From assembly GCA_024643445.1 (NCBI GenBank), contig JAHEMX010000248.1, forward strand, positions 1-6,000: DNA of 6,000 nucleotides. The letters run 5' to 3'. Below, in pieces: positions 1 to 5,731 of this stretch. A program made the translations under genes and the position numbers. Under the pieces are notes generated by a model. It made no database searches, was not told the origin of the DNA, and saw nothing but the letters and a program-made list of their open reading frames with translations. How positions within the stretch are numbered: the first letter of the stretch is position 1; each line of letters starts with the position of its first letter. Origin of the DNA: Desulfobulbaceae bacterium. GTDB lineage: Bacteria; Desulfobacterota; Desulfobulbia; Desulfobulbales; Desulfocapsaceae.

Positions 1-1
1 G

Positions 2-211
2 GTGGCGGTCCGCCGGGCCGGCGGGATCCATGCCTTTGACTCGATGAATCATTTCTTTCTGATCGGGCAGATGATTGTGGTCGGTTCAAGTTACTGGAAT
101 ATCGGGATAGGCCGAGACAAGGGAGAGGCGGCCGGGGATGAGGAGGGGATGAAGACCATGCGCCAGCTTGGCGAGAACATGGCCTGGCTGCTGGAAAAAA
201 TACACTCCTAG
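2..211 (+). CDS. Flavodoxin / NADPH-dependent FMN reductase family protein, C-terminal part (5' end outside window)
   Basis: Only the last 69 codons are present. The frame is open to the window edge, and the GTG at position 2 is an internal codon rather than a credible start. The residues match the C-terminal end of flavodoxin-fold FMN reductases and iron-sulfur-flavoprotein relatives: a Gly-Gly-x-His-Ala-Phe-Asp stretch (residues 7-13 of the visible part), a hydrophobic strand with IGQMIVVGSSYWN, a following IGIGRDKGE, then a closing amphipathic helix (MRQLGENMAWLLEKI). Family members bind FMN and move electrons from NAD(P)H, or act in cytoplasmic redox shuttling; the real substrate cannot be read from this fragment. 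The stop lies 14 bp before the response regulator start, so the two genes probably share a transcript. The family call is fairly secure; the exact subfamily is not. Confidence 0.78.
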   Translation: MAVRRAGGIHAFDSMNHFFLIGQMIVVGSSYWNIGIGRDKGEAAGDEEGMKTMRQLGENMAWLLEKIHS

Positions 212-225
212 GGCGGCAGGCCCCC

Positions 226-1587
226 ATGGCTTTAAAGGACAGGCAGGTTACGGTTCTGGTCGTTGATGATGAACAGGTGCATCGCTTTACCCTCTGTTCC
301 CTGCTCAGGCAGTGGGGCTGGCGATGCGTCGAAGCGGATGATGGTGATACCGCCGTAAAGGCCGTTCAGGACAACGTTTACGATGCGGTGCTGATGGATG
401 TCCGCATGGCGCGGATGAGCGGACGTGAGGCCTTCGAGCATATGCGCCGCCTAAATCCTGCTCTGCCGGTCATCATCATGACCGCCTATTCTTCGGTTGA
501 TGACGCGGTGGAAGTGATCAAGCAGGGCGCCCATGATTATCTTACCAAACCCCTCGATTTCGAACGATTACGCCTGACGCTCGAGCGAGCCCTTGACCAT
601 CGCCAGGTAGAAGAAAAAAAACACCAGAAGAAAACGGAACAGCCGATTCTCCAAACGCGTATTCTCGGAAAGTCCGCACCGATTATCGAATTACTCGAGA
701 CCATCGCCTACGTTGCGCCGACCGAGGCGACGGTCCTGATAACGGGGGAGTCGGGGACCGGTAAAGAACTCGTTGCGGAGACGCTGCACCAGAACAGTGA
801 ACGCAGGCAGGGGCCGTTTATCAAGGTCAATTGTGCGTCGCTGGCCGAGAGCCTGCTGGAATCGGAATTATTCGGACACGAGAAGGGTTCCTTTACCGGT
901 GCCGATCGCCAGAGGGATGGAAAATTCGTCCAGGCCGACGGCGGCACCCTCTTCCTGGACGAAATCGGCGAGACGACTCCGGCCATGCAGGTGAAACTGC
1001 TGCGCGTGCTGCAGGAGAAGGAATTACAGCGGGTCGGCGGGGACACGGTTGTGCCGGTTGACGTGCGCGTGATAGCCGCGACAAACAGAGATCTCGAAGA
1101 AGAAGTAAAAAAAGGTTCTTTTCGGGAAGATCTCTATTACCGGCTCAACGTGGTGATTCTTGAGGTGCCTGCGCTCCGGCAGAGACCGGGAGATGTGCCG
1201 CTGCTCGTGGAACATTTCGTGAAGCACTTTTCCGAGAAGAACCGCCGCACCGTCGACAGTGTCGCCGCATCGTGTATGGAGTTGCTCTCTTCTTATGCCT
1301 GGCCGGGAAACGTTCGGGAGCTGGAAAACGCCATCGAGCGCGCCGTGATCCTGATGCGGGGTGAACAGCTCTCGGAGAAAAGTCTGCCACTGCAGATTCA
1401 GAAGTTTCATGATGCCATCAAAAGCGATAACCGGATGCGACCGGAAACCCTCCATGAAGCCGAGAAGGCACTGATCCTGCAGACGCTCGAGCAGACCGGC
1501 GGCAACAAGAGCGAGGCCTCGCGCAGACTCGGCATTACCCGTAAAACACTGCAGAATAAACTGCAGCGATATGACGAAAAAGAATAA
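226..1587 (+). CDS. NtrC-family sigma54-dependent response regulator (receiver, AAA+, Fis-type HTH)
   Basis: This is a cytoplasmic transcription activator. Phosphorylation of the receiver should drive AAA+ ring assembly and ATP-dependent opening of sigma54 promoters. The receiver spans about residues 8-122, with acidic pocket D14/D15, phospho-acceptor D58 in LMDVR, T86 and K108. A charged linker with an EEKKHQKK segment follows (129-136). The AAA+ domain (about 145-380) shows Walker A GESGTGKE (174-181), the sigma54-contact loop as GSFTGA (221-226), Walker B LFLDEIG (242-248), ATNRDL (285-290), FREDLYYRLNV with arginine-finger candidates R300/R306, and WPGNVRELEN (359-368). A Fis-like HTH ends the protein (about 415-449, GGNKSEASRRLGITRKTLQNKL). 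The 453-residue length is normal and every catalytic element is present. The ribosome binding site is weak (GGCAGG), within a 4-bp GGGC/GCCC hairpin, so translation may be coupled to the flavoprotein gene 14 bp upstream. AtoC/ZraR/HydG-like proteins share this layout; the signal and targets are unknown. Confidence 0.95.
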   Translation: MALKDRQVTVLVVDDEQVHRFTLCSLLRQWGWRCVEADDGDTAVKAVQDNVYDAVLMDVRMARMSGREAFEHMRRLNPALPVIIMTAYSSVDDAVEVIKQGAHDYLTKPLDFERLRLTLERALDHRQVEEKKHQKKTEQPILQTRILGKSAPIIELLETIAYVAPTEATVLITGESGTGKELVAETLHQNSERRQGPFIKVNCASLAESLLESELFGHEKGSFTGADRQRDGKFVQADGGTLFLDEIGETTPAMQVKLLRVLQEKELQRVGGDTVVPVDVRVIAATNRDLEEEVKKGSFREDLYYRLNVVILEVPALRQRPGDVPLLVEHFVKHFSEKNRRTVDSVAASCMELLSSYAWPGNVRELENAIERAVILMRGEQLSEKSLPLQIQKFHDAIKSDNRMRPETLHEAEKALILQTLEQTGGNKSEASRRLGITRKTLQNKLQRYDEKE

Positions 1588-1708
1588 GTTCCACCTCGAC
1601 GGCGCCTAAGCTAAACGCCTCTGTTGACTCATCGTTTCTTCTGCTTTTTTCCCGCCTTCTTATCAGTCCTGCCCGATCCGGGGTTTCTGAGAACGATTCC
1701 GAACTGAA

Positions 1709-1731
1709 TATTTAGTATAACTAAATAGTTA
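1709..1731. promoter_or_regulatory. AT-rich overlapping palindromes, candidate operator upstream of grpE promoter
   Basis: There is a perfect 8-bp inverted repeat, TATTTAGT-ATA-ACTAAATA (1709-1716 and 1720-1727). It overlaps a second perfect inverted repeat, TAACTA-AA-TAGTTA (1718-1723 and 1726-1731). This gives three alternating half-sites within 23 bp. The cluster ends 29 bp before the -35 hexamer of the predicted grpE promoter, a position suited to a dimeric activator or an upstream repressor. I do not recognise the motif as CIRCE, Rex, PerR, Fur or another box I can name. AT-rich intergenic DNA yields some palindromes by chance, but 8 bp per arm is above casual expectation. Confidence 0.4.
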
Positions 1732-1760
1732 AAAACGATGGGGTATTTTTCTTCTCCGGG

Positions 1761-1789
1761 TTGACAAGGAAAAATGCGCTACTTATTGT
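1761..1789 (+). promoter_or_regulatory. Predicted sigma70-type promoter for grpE
   Basis: A -35 hexamer TTGACA (1761-1766, 6/6 consensus) is followed by a 17-bp spacer and a -10 hexamer TATTGT (1784-1789, 4/6). Transcription would begin near 1796, giving a leader of about 94 nt before the grpE start. This is the best promoter-like sequence in the window. It resembles the housekeeping consensus rather than the CTTGAA/CCCCAT pattern of heat-shock sigma32. Confidence 0.55.
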
Positions 1790-1805
1790 TGGCACAGGTT
1801 TATGA

Positions 1806-1856
1806 GGCTCACCGCTTGCGATGTGGCGGTGATTTATGATTTTGTCGGAGCCGGTG
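1806..1856 (+). promoter_or_regulatory. Inverted repeats in the grpE leader (possible RNA structure or operator)
   Basis: A perfect 7-bp inverted repeat TCACCGC / GCGGTGA occupies 1809-1815 and 1826-1832 with a 10-nt centre. A second pairing, GGCTC (1806-1810) with GAGCC (1848-1852), could stack on the inner part of the first. A second CGGTG copy (1852-1856) could compete with the one at 1827-1831 for CACCG (1810-1814). In addition CTCAC (1808-1812) is complementary to GTGAG at 1886-1890 and again at 1890-1894, which contains the grpE start codon. These pairings are seen directly; any switching or thermosensing role is inference. Confidence 0.35.
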
Positions 1857-1879
1857 TATCGGCACAGTGAAAAATTTCT

Positions 1880-1892
1880 GGAGGAGTGAGTG
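1880..1892 (+). promoter_or_regulatory. grpE ribosome binding site and GTG start
   Basis: GGAGG (1880-1884) lies 5 nt before GTG at 1890-1892, which fixes the grpE start. The overlapping GTG at 1886 is in another frame and stops after three codons. The next in-frame ATG is codon 27 and would cut into the conserved protein's acidic leader without having an equivalent Shine-Dalgarno sequence. Confidence 0.8.
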
Positions 1893-2486
1893 AGTAAACA
1901 AAAAAATGATGAAGAGCTCCAGGCAGCTGCGGAAGCGACGGAGGAGGACGGAGCATCTTCTGAAGAGATGGAGCAGTTGCTTCAGCAGCCTGGAGAGAAA
2001 GAGATTCAGGAGCAGCTTGAAGATGCGCTTGCCGAAGCCGCAGATCTGCGGGACAAGGTGCTGCGGGTAGCCGCTGAGTTTGAGAATTTCAAAAAGCGTA
2101 TGGACCGCGAGCGTGCAACCATGTTCAAATATGCCGGGGAGAATATCTTTCGTGAACTTCTACCGGTTGTTGATAATCTTGAGCGTGCGGTTGACCAGGG
2201 TGTCGTCGACGGCGTTGAGGCCCAGCAGAACCTTGAATCACTTCTTGAGGGGGTCAGATTGACCTTGAAGAGCCTGCTGACAGTGCTTGACAAGTTTGAA
2301 GTAAAATCCGTCACCGGGGTGGGCAAACCCTTCGACCCGATCATGCAGGAAGCCTTGAGTATGGAAGCAAGTGATACGATTCCTGCCAATTACGTCACAG
2401 GGGAATTTGAGAAGGGCTACTACTATAAGGATCGATTACTCCGGGCGGCTCGCGTGATTGTCTCATCGGGCAGTCAGGATAAATGA
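1890..2486 (+). CDS. grpE: GrpE, nucleotide exchange factor of DnaK
   Basis: GrpE is a homodimeric cytoplasmic co-chaperone that releases ADP from DnaK and so resets the Hsp70 cycle; its long helices also act as a thermosensor in known members. The 198-residue length is typical. Residues 1-38 form a disordered, acidic, Glu/Gln-rich leader. Residues 39-100 form the long paired helix, with the family-typical DLRDKVLRVAAEFENFKKR (52-70) and LLPVVDNLERA (90-100). A second helical part follows (to about 137). The C-terminal beta-wing (about 138-196) carries GVGKPFDP (143-150), GYYYKDRLLR (176-185) and a terminal RVIV strand. Two usual signature positions differ: HEA reads QEA (Q153), and LRPA reads LRAA (A186). 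The gene starts at GTG with a good ribosome binding site and lies 155 bp before dnaK, its functional partner. Identification is secure. Confidence 0.97.
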   Translation: MSKQKNDEELQAAAEATEEDGASSEEMEQLLQQPGEKEIQEQLEDALAEAADLRDKVLRVAAEFENFKKRMDRERATMFKYAGENIFRELLPVVDNLERAVDQGVVDGVEAQQNLESLLEGVRLTLKSLLTVLDKFEVKSVTGVGKPFDPIMQEALSMEASDTIPANYVTGEFEKGYYYKDRLLRAARVIVSSGSQDK

Positions 2487-2515
2487 GCAGCGCCCAACAA
2501 AGTAATGCCAAATAC

Positions 2516-2547
2516 TTGACAACTGCACATAAATGAAAACTTTTAAA
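2516..2547 (+). promoter_or_regulatory. Weak candidate promoter in the grpE-dnaK gap
   Basis: A perfect TTGACA (2516-2521) stands in AT-rich DNA, but the best downstream -10 candidate is TTTAAA (2542-2547, 4/6) at a 20-bp spacing, longer than optimal. It could give dnaK its own transcript, but any such transcript would pass through the hairpin at 2557-2569. I saw no sigma32-type -10 at a suitable distance. Confidence 0.22.
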
Positions 2548-2555
2548 GGTGCTAC

Positions 2556-2579
2556 GGCCGCCTTGCGGCTACAATTTTT
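2556..2579 (+). terminator. Hairpin plus T-run between grpE and dnaK, possible attenuator
   Basis: GCCGC (2557-2561) and GCGGC (2565-2569) form a perfect 5-bp GC stem with a CTT loop, extendable by one G-U pair (2556/2570). A T5 run (2575-2579) follows after ACAA. The stem is short and the U-tract displaced, so this is at most a partial terminator or an mRNA processing/stability element. It could lower or tune read-through from grpE into dnaK. Confidence 0.4.
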
Positions 2580-2641
2580 CTGGATGGAATTCTAAACAAA
2601 ACTGACGATACGGTTACTAGCTTTTTTAGGAGAGAAAGAAC

Positions 2642-4561
2642 ATGGGCAAAATTATTGGAATTGATCTTGGAACCACCAACTCTTGCGTGGCAGTCATGGA
2701 GGGTGGTGATCCAAAAGTAATCGCTAATCTCGAAGGAAACAGGACAACACCGTCGGTGGTGGCCTTTACCGACAGCGAAGAACGCCTTGTCGGTCAGGTT
2801 GCCAAGCGTCAGGCCGTGACGAATCCTACCAGAACCCTTTACGCTGTCAAGCGTTTGATTGGCCGTAAATTTACCGATGCTGAAGTGCAGAAGTCCATCA
2901 AGGTCAGCCCTTTTGATATTGTCGAAGGGACCAATGGCAGCGTTTCAATCAAGGTTCAGAACAAGGTCTATCGACCTGCCGAAATCTCGGCGATGATCCT
3001 TGCCAGTATGAAGCAGACGGCAGAAGAGTATCTCGGCGAAGAGGTGACGGATGCCGTTATCACCGTTCCTGCCTACTTTAACGATTCTCAGCGGCAGGCA
3101 ACCAAGGATGCCGGCAAAATTGCCGGATTGAATGTCCAGCGCATCATCAATGAGCCGACTGCTGCCTCGCTCGCCTATGGTCTTGACAAGAAGAGCGAGG
3201 AAAAGATTGCCGTCTTCGACCTTGGCGGCGGTACCTTTGACGTTTCCGTGCTGGAGATCGGCGACGGTGTCTTCGAGGTGAAATCAACCAATGGCGACAC
3301 CTTCCTCGGCGGCGAAGATTTTGATATGCGTATAGTAACCTGGCTGGCTGATGAGTTCAAGCGTGACCAGGGTGTTGATCTGCGCAATGATAAAATGGCC
3401 CTGCAGCGGCTTAAGGAAGAGGCCGAGAAGGCAAAAATGGCTTTGTCGGGCACGATGGAGACGGATATCAATCTGCCCTTCATTACGGCAGATGCCTCCG
3501 GCCCCAAGCATCTGAATATAAAACTGAGCCGGGCAAAACTCGAGAGCCTGGTTGATGATCTGATCGAGAGAACCGTGCAGCCGTGCCTTACGGCAATGAA
3601 AGATGCCGGTCTGAAAGCGTCTGAAATTGATGAGGTTATTCTTGTCGGCGGTATGACGAGAATGCCGCGGGTGCAGCAGAAAGTCGAGGAGATATTCGGC
3701 AAAGCCCCGCATAAGGGTGTTAACCCGGATGAGGTAGTCGCGATCGGTGCGGCGATTCAGGGAGGTGTCCTGCAGGGGGATGTCAAGGATGTCCTGCTGC
3801 TTGATGTTACCCCGCTCTCGCTTGGTATCGAGACACTCGGTGGTGTTACAACCAAGTTGATTGAGAAAAATACCACGGTACCGACCAAGAAGAGCCAGGT
3901 CTTTTCCACCGCCGCGGACAACCAGCCGGCGGTCTCCATTCACGTGCTCCAGGGAGAACGTGAAATGGCGTCGGATAACAAGACCATCGGCCGTTTTGAG
4001 TTGACCGATATTCCTCCCGCCCCGCGCGGTGTGCCGCAAATAGAGGTGACCTTTGACCTTGATGCGAACGGTATTCTCCATGTTTCAGCCAAGGACCTGG
4101 GGACCAAGAAAGAACAGTCCATCCGGATCACGGCTTCTTCCGGCCTGACGGATGCTGAGATTGAGCGGATGACCAAAGATGCAGAACTGCATGCCGAGGA
4201 AGACAAGAAGCGCCGGGAAATGGTAGAGACCAAGAACCAGGCCGACGCGATGATCCATGCAACGGAGAAAAGCCTGAAAGATCTTGGGGACAAGGTTGAT
4301 GCCGAAACCAAGGGCAATGTCGAAAAAGAGATCGCCAATGTCAGGACCGCCCTGAAAGGCGATGATCTCGACACTATCAAGCGTGCGGTAGAGGCGCTCA
4401 CGGCGGCATCTCACAAACTGGCTGAATTGATGTACGCCCAGGCATCCAAAGATAACCCGGATGCGGGAGGCCCAGACACCGGTGCGGGCGCGTCAGGCAG
4501 CCCCAAAAACAATAAAGGGGACGATGATGTTGTCGATGCCGATTTCGAAGAAGTGAAATAA
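2642..4561 (+). CDS. dnaK: DnaK, Hsp70 molecular chaperone
   Basis: DnaK is an ATP-driven cytoplasmic chaperone that binds exposed hydrophobic peptides and works with DnaJ and GrpE in folding and stress recovery. At 639 residues it is full length (E. coli 638). The nucleotide-binding domain (1-382) shows IGIDLGTTNSCV (5-16), the catalytic lysine K70, INEPTAASLAYG (169-180, with E171), VFDLGGGTFDVS (191-202, with the T198 autophosphorylation-type threonine) and VILVGGMTRMP (332-342). The interdomain linker is VLLLDVTPL (384-392). The beta substrate domain runs to about 505, the helical lid to about 605, then a Gly/Ala/Asp-rich flexible tail ending DADFEEVK, the typical Gram-negative terminus. 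AGGAGA (2628-2633) sits 8 nt before the ATG, a strong ribosome binding site. grpE lies upstream; dnaJ, a common downstream neighbour, is absent and a strong terminator follows. No key residue is missing. Confidence 0.99.
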   Translation: MGKIIGIDLGTTNSCVAVMEGGDPKVIANLEGNRTTPSVVAFTDSEERLVGQVAKRQAVTNPTRTLYAVKRLIGRKFTDAEVQKSIKVSPFDIVEGTNGSVSIKVQNKVYRPAEISAMILASMKQTAEEYLGEEVTDAVITVPAYFNDSQRQATKDAGKIAGLNVQRIINEPTAASLAYGLDKKSEEKIAVFDLGGGTFDVSVLEIGDGVFEVKSTNGDTFLGGEDFDMRIVTWLADEFKRDQGVDLRNDKMALQRLKEEAEKAKMALSGTMETDINLPFITADASGPKHLNIKLSRAKLESLVDDLIERTVQPCLTAMKDAGLKASEIDEVILVGGMTRMPRVQQKVEEIFGKAPHKGVNPDEVVAIGAAIQGGVLQGDVKDVLLLDVTPLSLGIETLGGVTTKLIEKNTTVPTKKSQVFSTAADNQPAVSIHVLQGEREMASDNKTIGRFELTDIPPAPRGVPQIEVTFDLDANGILHVSAKDLGTKKEQSIRITASSGLTDAEIERMTKDAELHAEEDKKRREMVETKNQADAMIHATEKSLKDLGDKVDAETKGNVEKEIANVRTALKGDDLDTIKRAVEALTAASHKLAELMYAQASKDNPDAGGPDTGAGASGSPKNNKGDDDVVDADFEEVK

Positions 4562-4568
4562 CGGTTCT

Positions 4569-4585
4569 TCCGGATAATAACCGGA
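4569..4585 (+). repeat. Short inverted repeat after dnaK stop
   Basis: TCCGG (4569-4573) and CCGGA (4581-4585) are perfect 5-bp arms around a 7-nt AT-only centre, starting 8 nt after the dnaK stop. A further imperfect pair, CCGGATCA (4581-4588) and TGATCGGG (4603-4610), could form an alternative stem. These may protect the dnaK mRNA 3' end ahead of the real terminator. There is no T-run here, so it is not itself a terminator. Confidence 0.35.
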
Positions 4586-4607
4586 TCATCGTCCGGGAAA
4601 AGTGATC

Positions 4608-4645
4608 GGGAGAGGGAAATGTATTTCCCTCTCCCCTTTTTTTTT
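4608..4645 (+). terminator. Strong intrinsic terminator of the dnaK transcript
   Basis: GGGAGAGGGAAA (4608-4619) pairs perfectly over 12 bp with TTTCCCTCTCCC (4624-4635) around a TGTA loop. One C then precedes nine consecutive T (4637-4645). This is a textbook Rho-independent terminator and separates dnaK from trpS. The reverse strand lacks an equally long T-run after the stem, so it acts mainly in the + direction. Confidence 0.93.
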
Positions 4646-4728
4646 GTTTTACAGTAAGGTGTTCACCGTTTTAGCCATCATCTGAGCTTTTCGGCCTTCG
4701 ATTAACCCTAGGAAAACAATAGTAGATT

Positions 4729-5694
4729 ATGAAAATATTATCAGGAATCCAACCATCGGGTAAACTGCACATTGGCAATTATTTTGGCATGATGAACACG
4801 ATGATCTCTCATATGGAGAGCTCGGAGCTCTACGTTTTCATCGTTGACCTCCATGCCCTGACATCAGTTCATGACCGCAACAGACTCTCCGCCGGGACGC
4901 TTGAGGCGGCGGCCGATTTTCTCGCGCTTGGCCTGGACCCTGACAAATGCATTTTCTGGGTCCAGTCTGATGTGCCCGAAGTGTGCGAACTGACCTGGAT
5001 ATTGTCGACCCTTACCCCGATGGGATTGCTTGAACGCTGCCACTCCTTCAAGGACAAGGTTGCCAAGGGTATCAGCCCGAGCCACGGACTTTTTTCCTAT
5101 CCGGTATTGATGGCTGCCGATATCCTGCTGTATCAGGCTGACCGGGTTCCTGTCGGCAAAGACCAGAAGCAGCATCTGGAAGTGGCTCGGGATATTGCCC
5201 AGAAATTCAACAACGAATTCGGTGAGACCTTTGTTGTCCCGGAACCGGCAATAGACGAACAAACGGCGACAGTTCCGGGGATAGACGGACAGAAGATGTC
5301 CAAATCATATGGCAATACCATTCCGATTTTCCTGGAAGGAACTCCCTTGAAAAAGCAGATCATGGCGATACAGACCGATGCGACTCCTGTTGAAGAGCCG
5401 AAAGATCCGAAGAGCTGTAATCTGTTTCAGATCTTCTCGTTGTTCGCCTCGAAAGATCGGCTCGCTGAAGTTCGAAGCCTCTACACCAACGGGGGCGCCG
5501 CCTATGGATACCTGAAACTTGAACTTTTTGAGCTGATCAGTGACTATTTCCGCGAAGCGAGAAAAAAGAAGGCCGACTTTCTCAATGACCCGGAAGAGCT
5601 TCGCCGGATCATGAAAAAAGGTGCGGAAAAAGCACGGCAAAAGGCGAGCGTCACCCTTGCCGTTGTCAGGGACCGTGTCGGACTGAGCTATTAG
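4729..5694 (+). CDS. trpS: Tryptophanyl-tRNA synthetase
   Basis: This cytoplasmic class Ic aminoacyl-tRNA synthetase activates tryptophan with ATP and charges tRNA-Trp. The 321-residue length is standard for the compact bacterial form. The Rossmann fold begins with SGIQPSGKLHIGNYFG, whose HIGN (14-17) is the class I HIGH motif. SYPVLMAADILLYQAD (123-138) is the tryptophan pocket helix, with D131 the likely indole-nitrogen contact by family homology. VPVGKDQKQHLE (140-151) follows, then KMSKS (189-193), the second ATP-binding signature. The helical anticodon-binding part occupies about 200-321. The ATG is supported because conserved residues begin almost at once; the possible ribosome binding site TAGGAAA (4709-4715) is 13 nt away, which is long. 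No T-box or trp operator was recognised in the 80 bp after the dnaK terminator, and the promoter is unclear. The HD-domain gene follows after 37 bp and is probably cotranscribed. Confidence 0.98.
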   Translation: MKILSGIQPSGKLHIGNYFGMMNTMISHMESSELYVFIVDLHALTSVHDRNRLSAGTLEAAADFLALGLDPDKCIFWVQSDVPEVCELTWILSTLTPMGLLERCHSFKDKVAKGISPSHGLFSYPVLMAADILLYQADRVPVGKDQKQHLEVARDIAQKFNNEFGETFVVPEPAIDEQTATVPGIDGQKMSKSYGNTIPIFLEGTPLKKQIMAIQTDATPVEEPKDPKSCNLFQIFSLFASKDRLAEVRSLYTNGGAAYGYLKLELFELISDYFREARKKKADFLNDPEELRRIMKKGAEKARQKASVTLAVVRDRVGLSY

Positions 5695-5731
5695 CCCGCA
5701 TTCGTGAAATATTTGGTTTAGGATAGTGATC

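Larger units (their letters stand above)
1588..1889. other. 302-bp intergenic region between response regulator and grpE
   Basis: No credible gene was found on either strand. The first 120 bp (1588-1708) is pyrimidine-rich with no recognisable promoter or terminator; a GGCG/CGCC pair (1601-1604, 1616-1619) is too short and lacks an adjacent T-run. The second half is AT-rich and then regulatory in character, with the palindrome cluster at 1709-1731, a promoter at 1761-1789 and a potentially folded leader at 1806-1856. The absence of a clear terminator leaves open some read-through from the response regulator into grpE. Confidence 0.7.

Noticed and set aside
614..621. A8 run in the response regulator linker codons (with A7 at 1107-1113 and A7 at 1900-1906 in grpE)
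   Set aside because: They encode ordinary Lys/Gln/Asn codons in intact frames. Slippage is possible in principle but nothing else supports it.
1737..1768. Minus-strand CCCCAT with an upstream CTTGTC, resembling a heat-shock sigma promoter
   Set aside because: The 19-bp spacing is too long, the -35 is imperfect, and no minus-strand gene lies in its path.
1790..1804. TTGGCAC resembling a sigma54 -24 element near the predicted grpE transcription start
   Set aside because: The position where the -12 GC should fall (1803-1804) reads TG and the element reads TATG, so the essential -12 half is missing.
1802..1870. A 22-codon open frame (ATG to TGA) in the grpE leader
   Set aside because: Only a weak AGG lies upstream, it would begin about 6 nt from the predicted transcript start, and its product resembles nothing I recognise.
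3284..4081. Long minus-strand open frame inside dnaK (265 codons)
   Set aside because: It lies antisense to an unambiguous dnaK, has no recognisable domain, and is a typical codon-bias shadow of the real gene.
4648..4676. TTTACA as a -35 for a trpS promoter
   Set aside because: At 17-bp spacing the -10 would be TTAGCC, a poor match. It also starts within the T-rich tail of the dnaK terminator.
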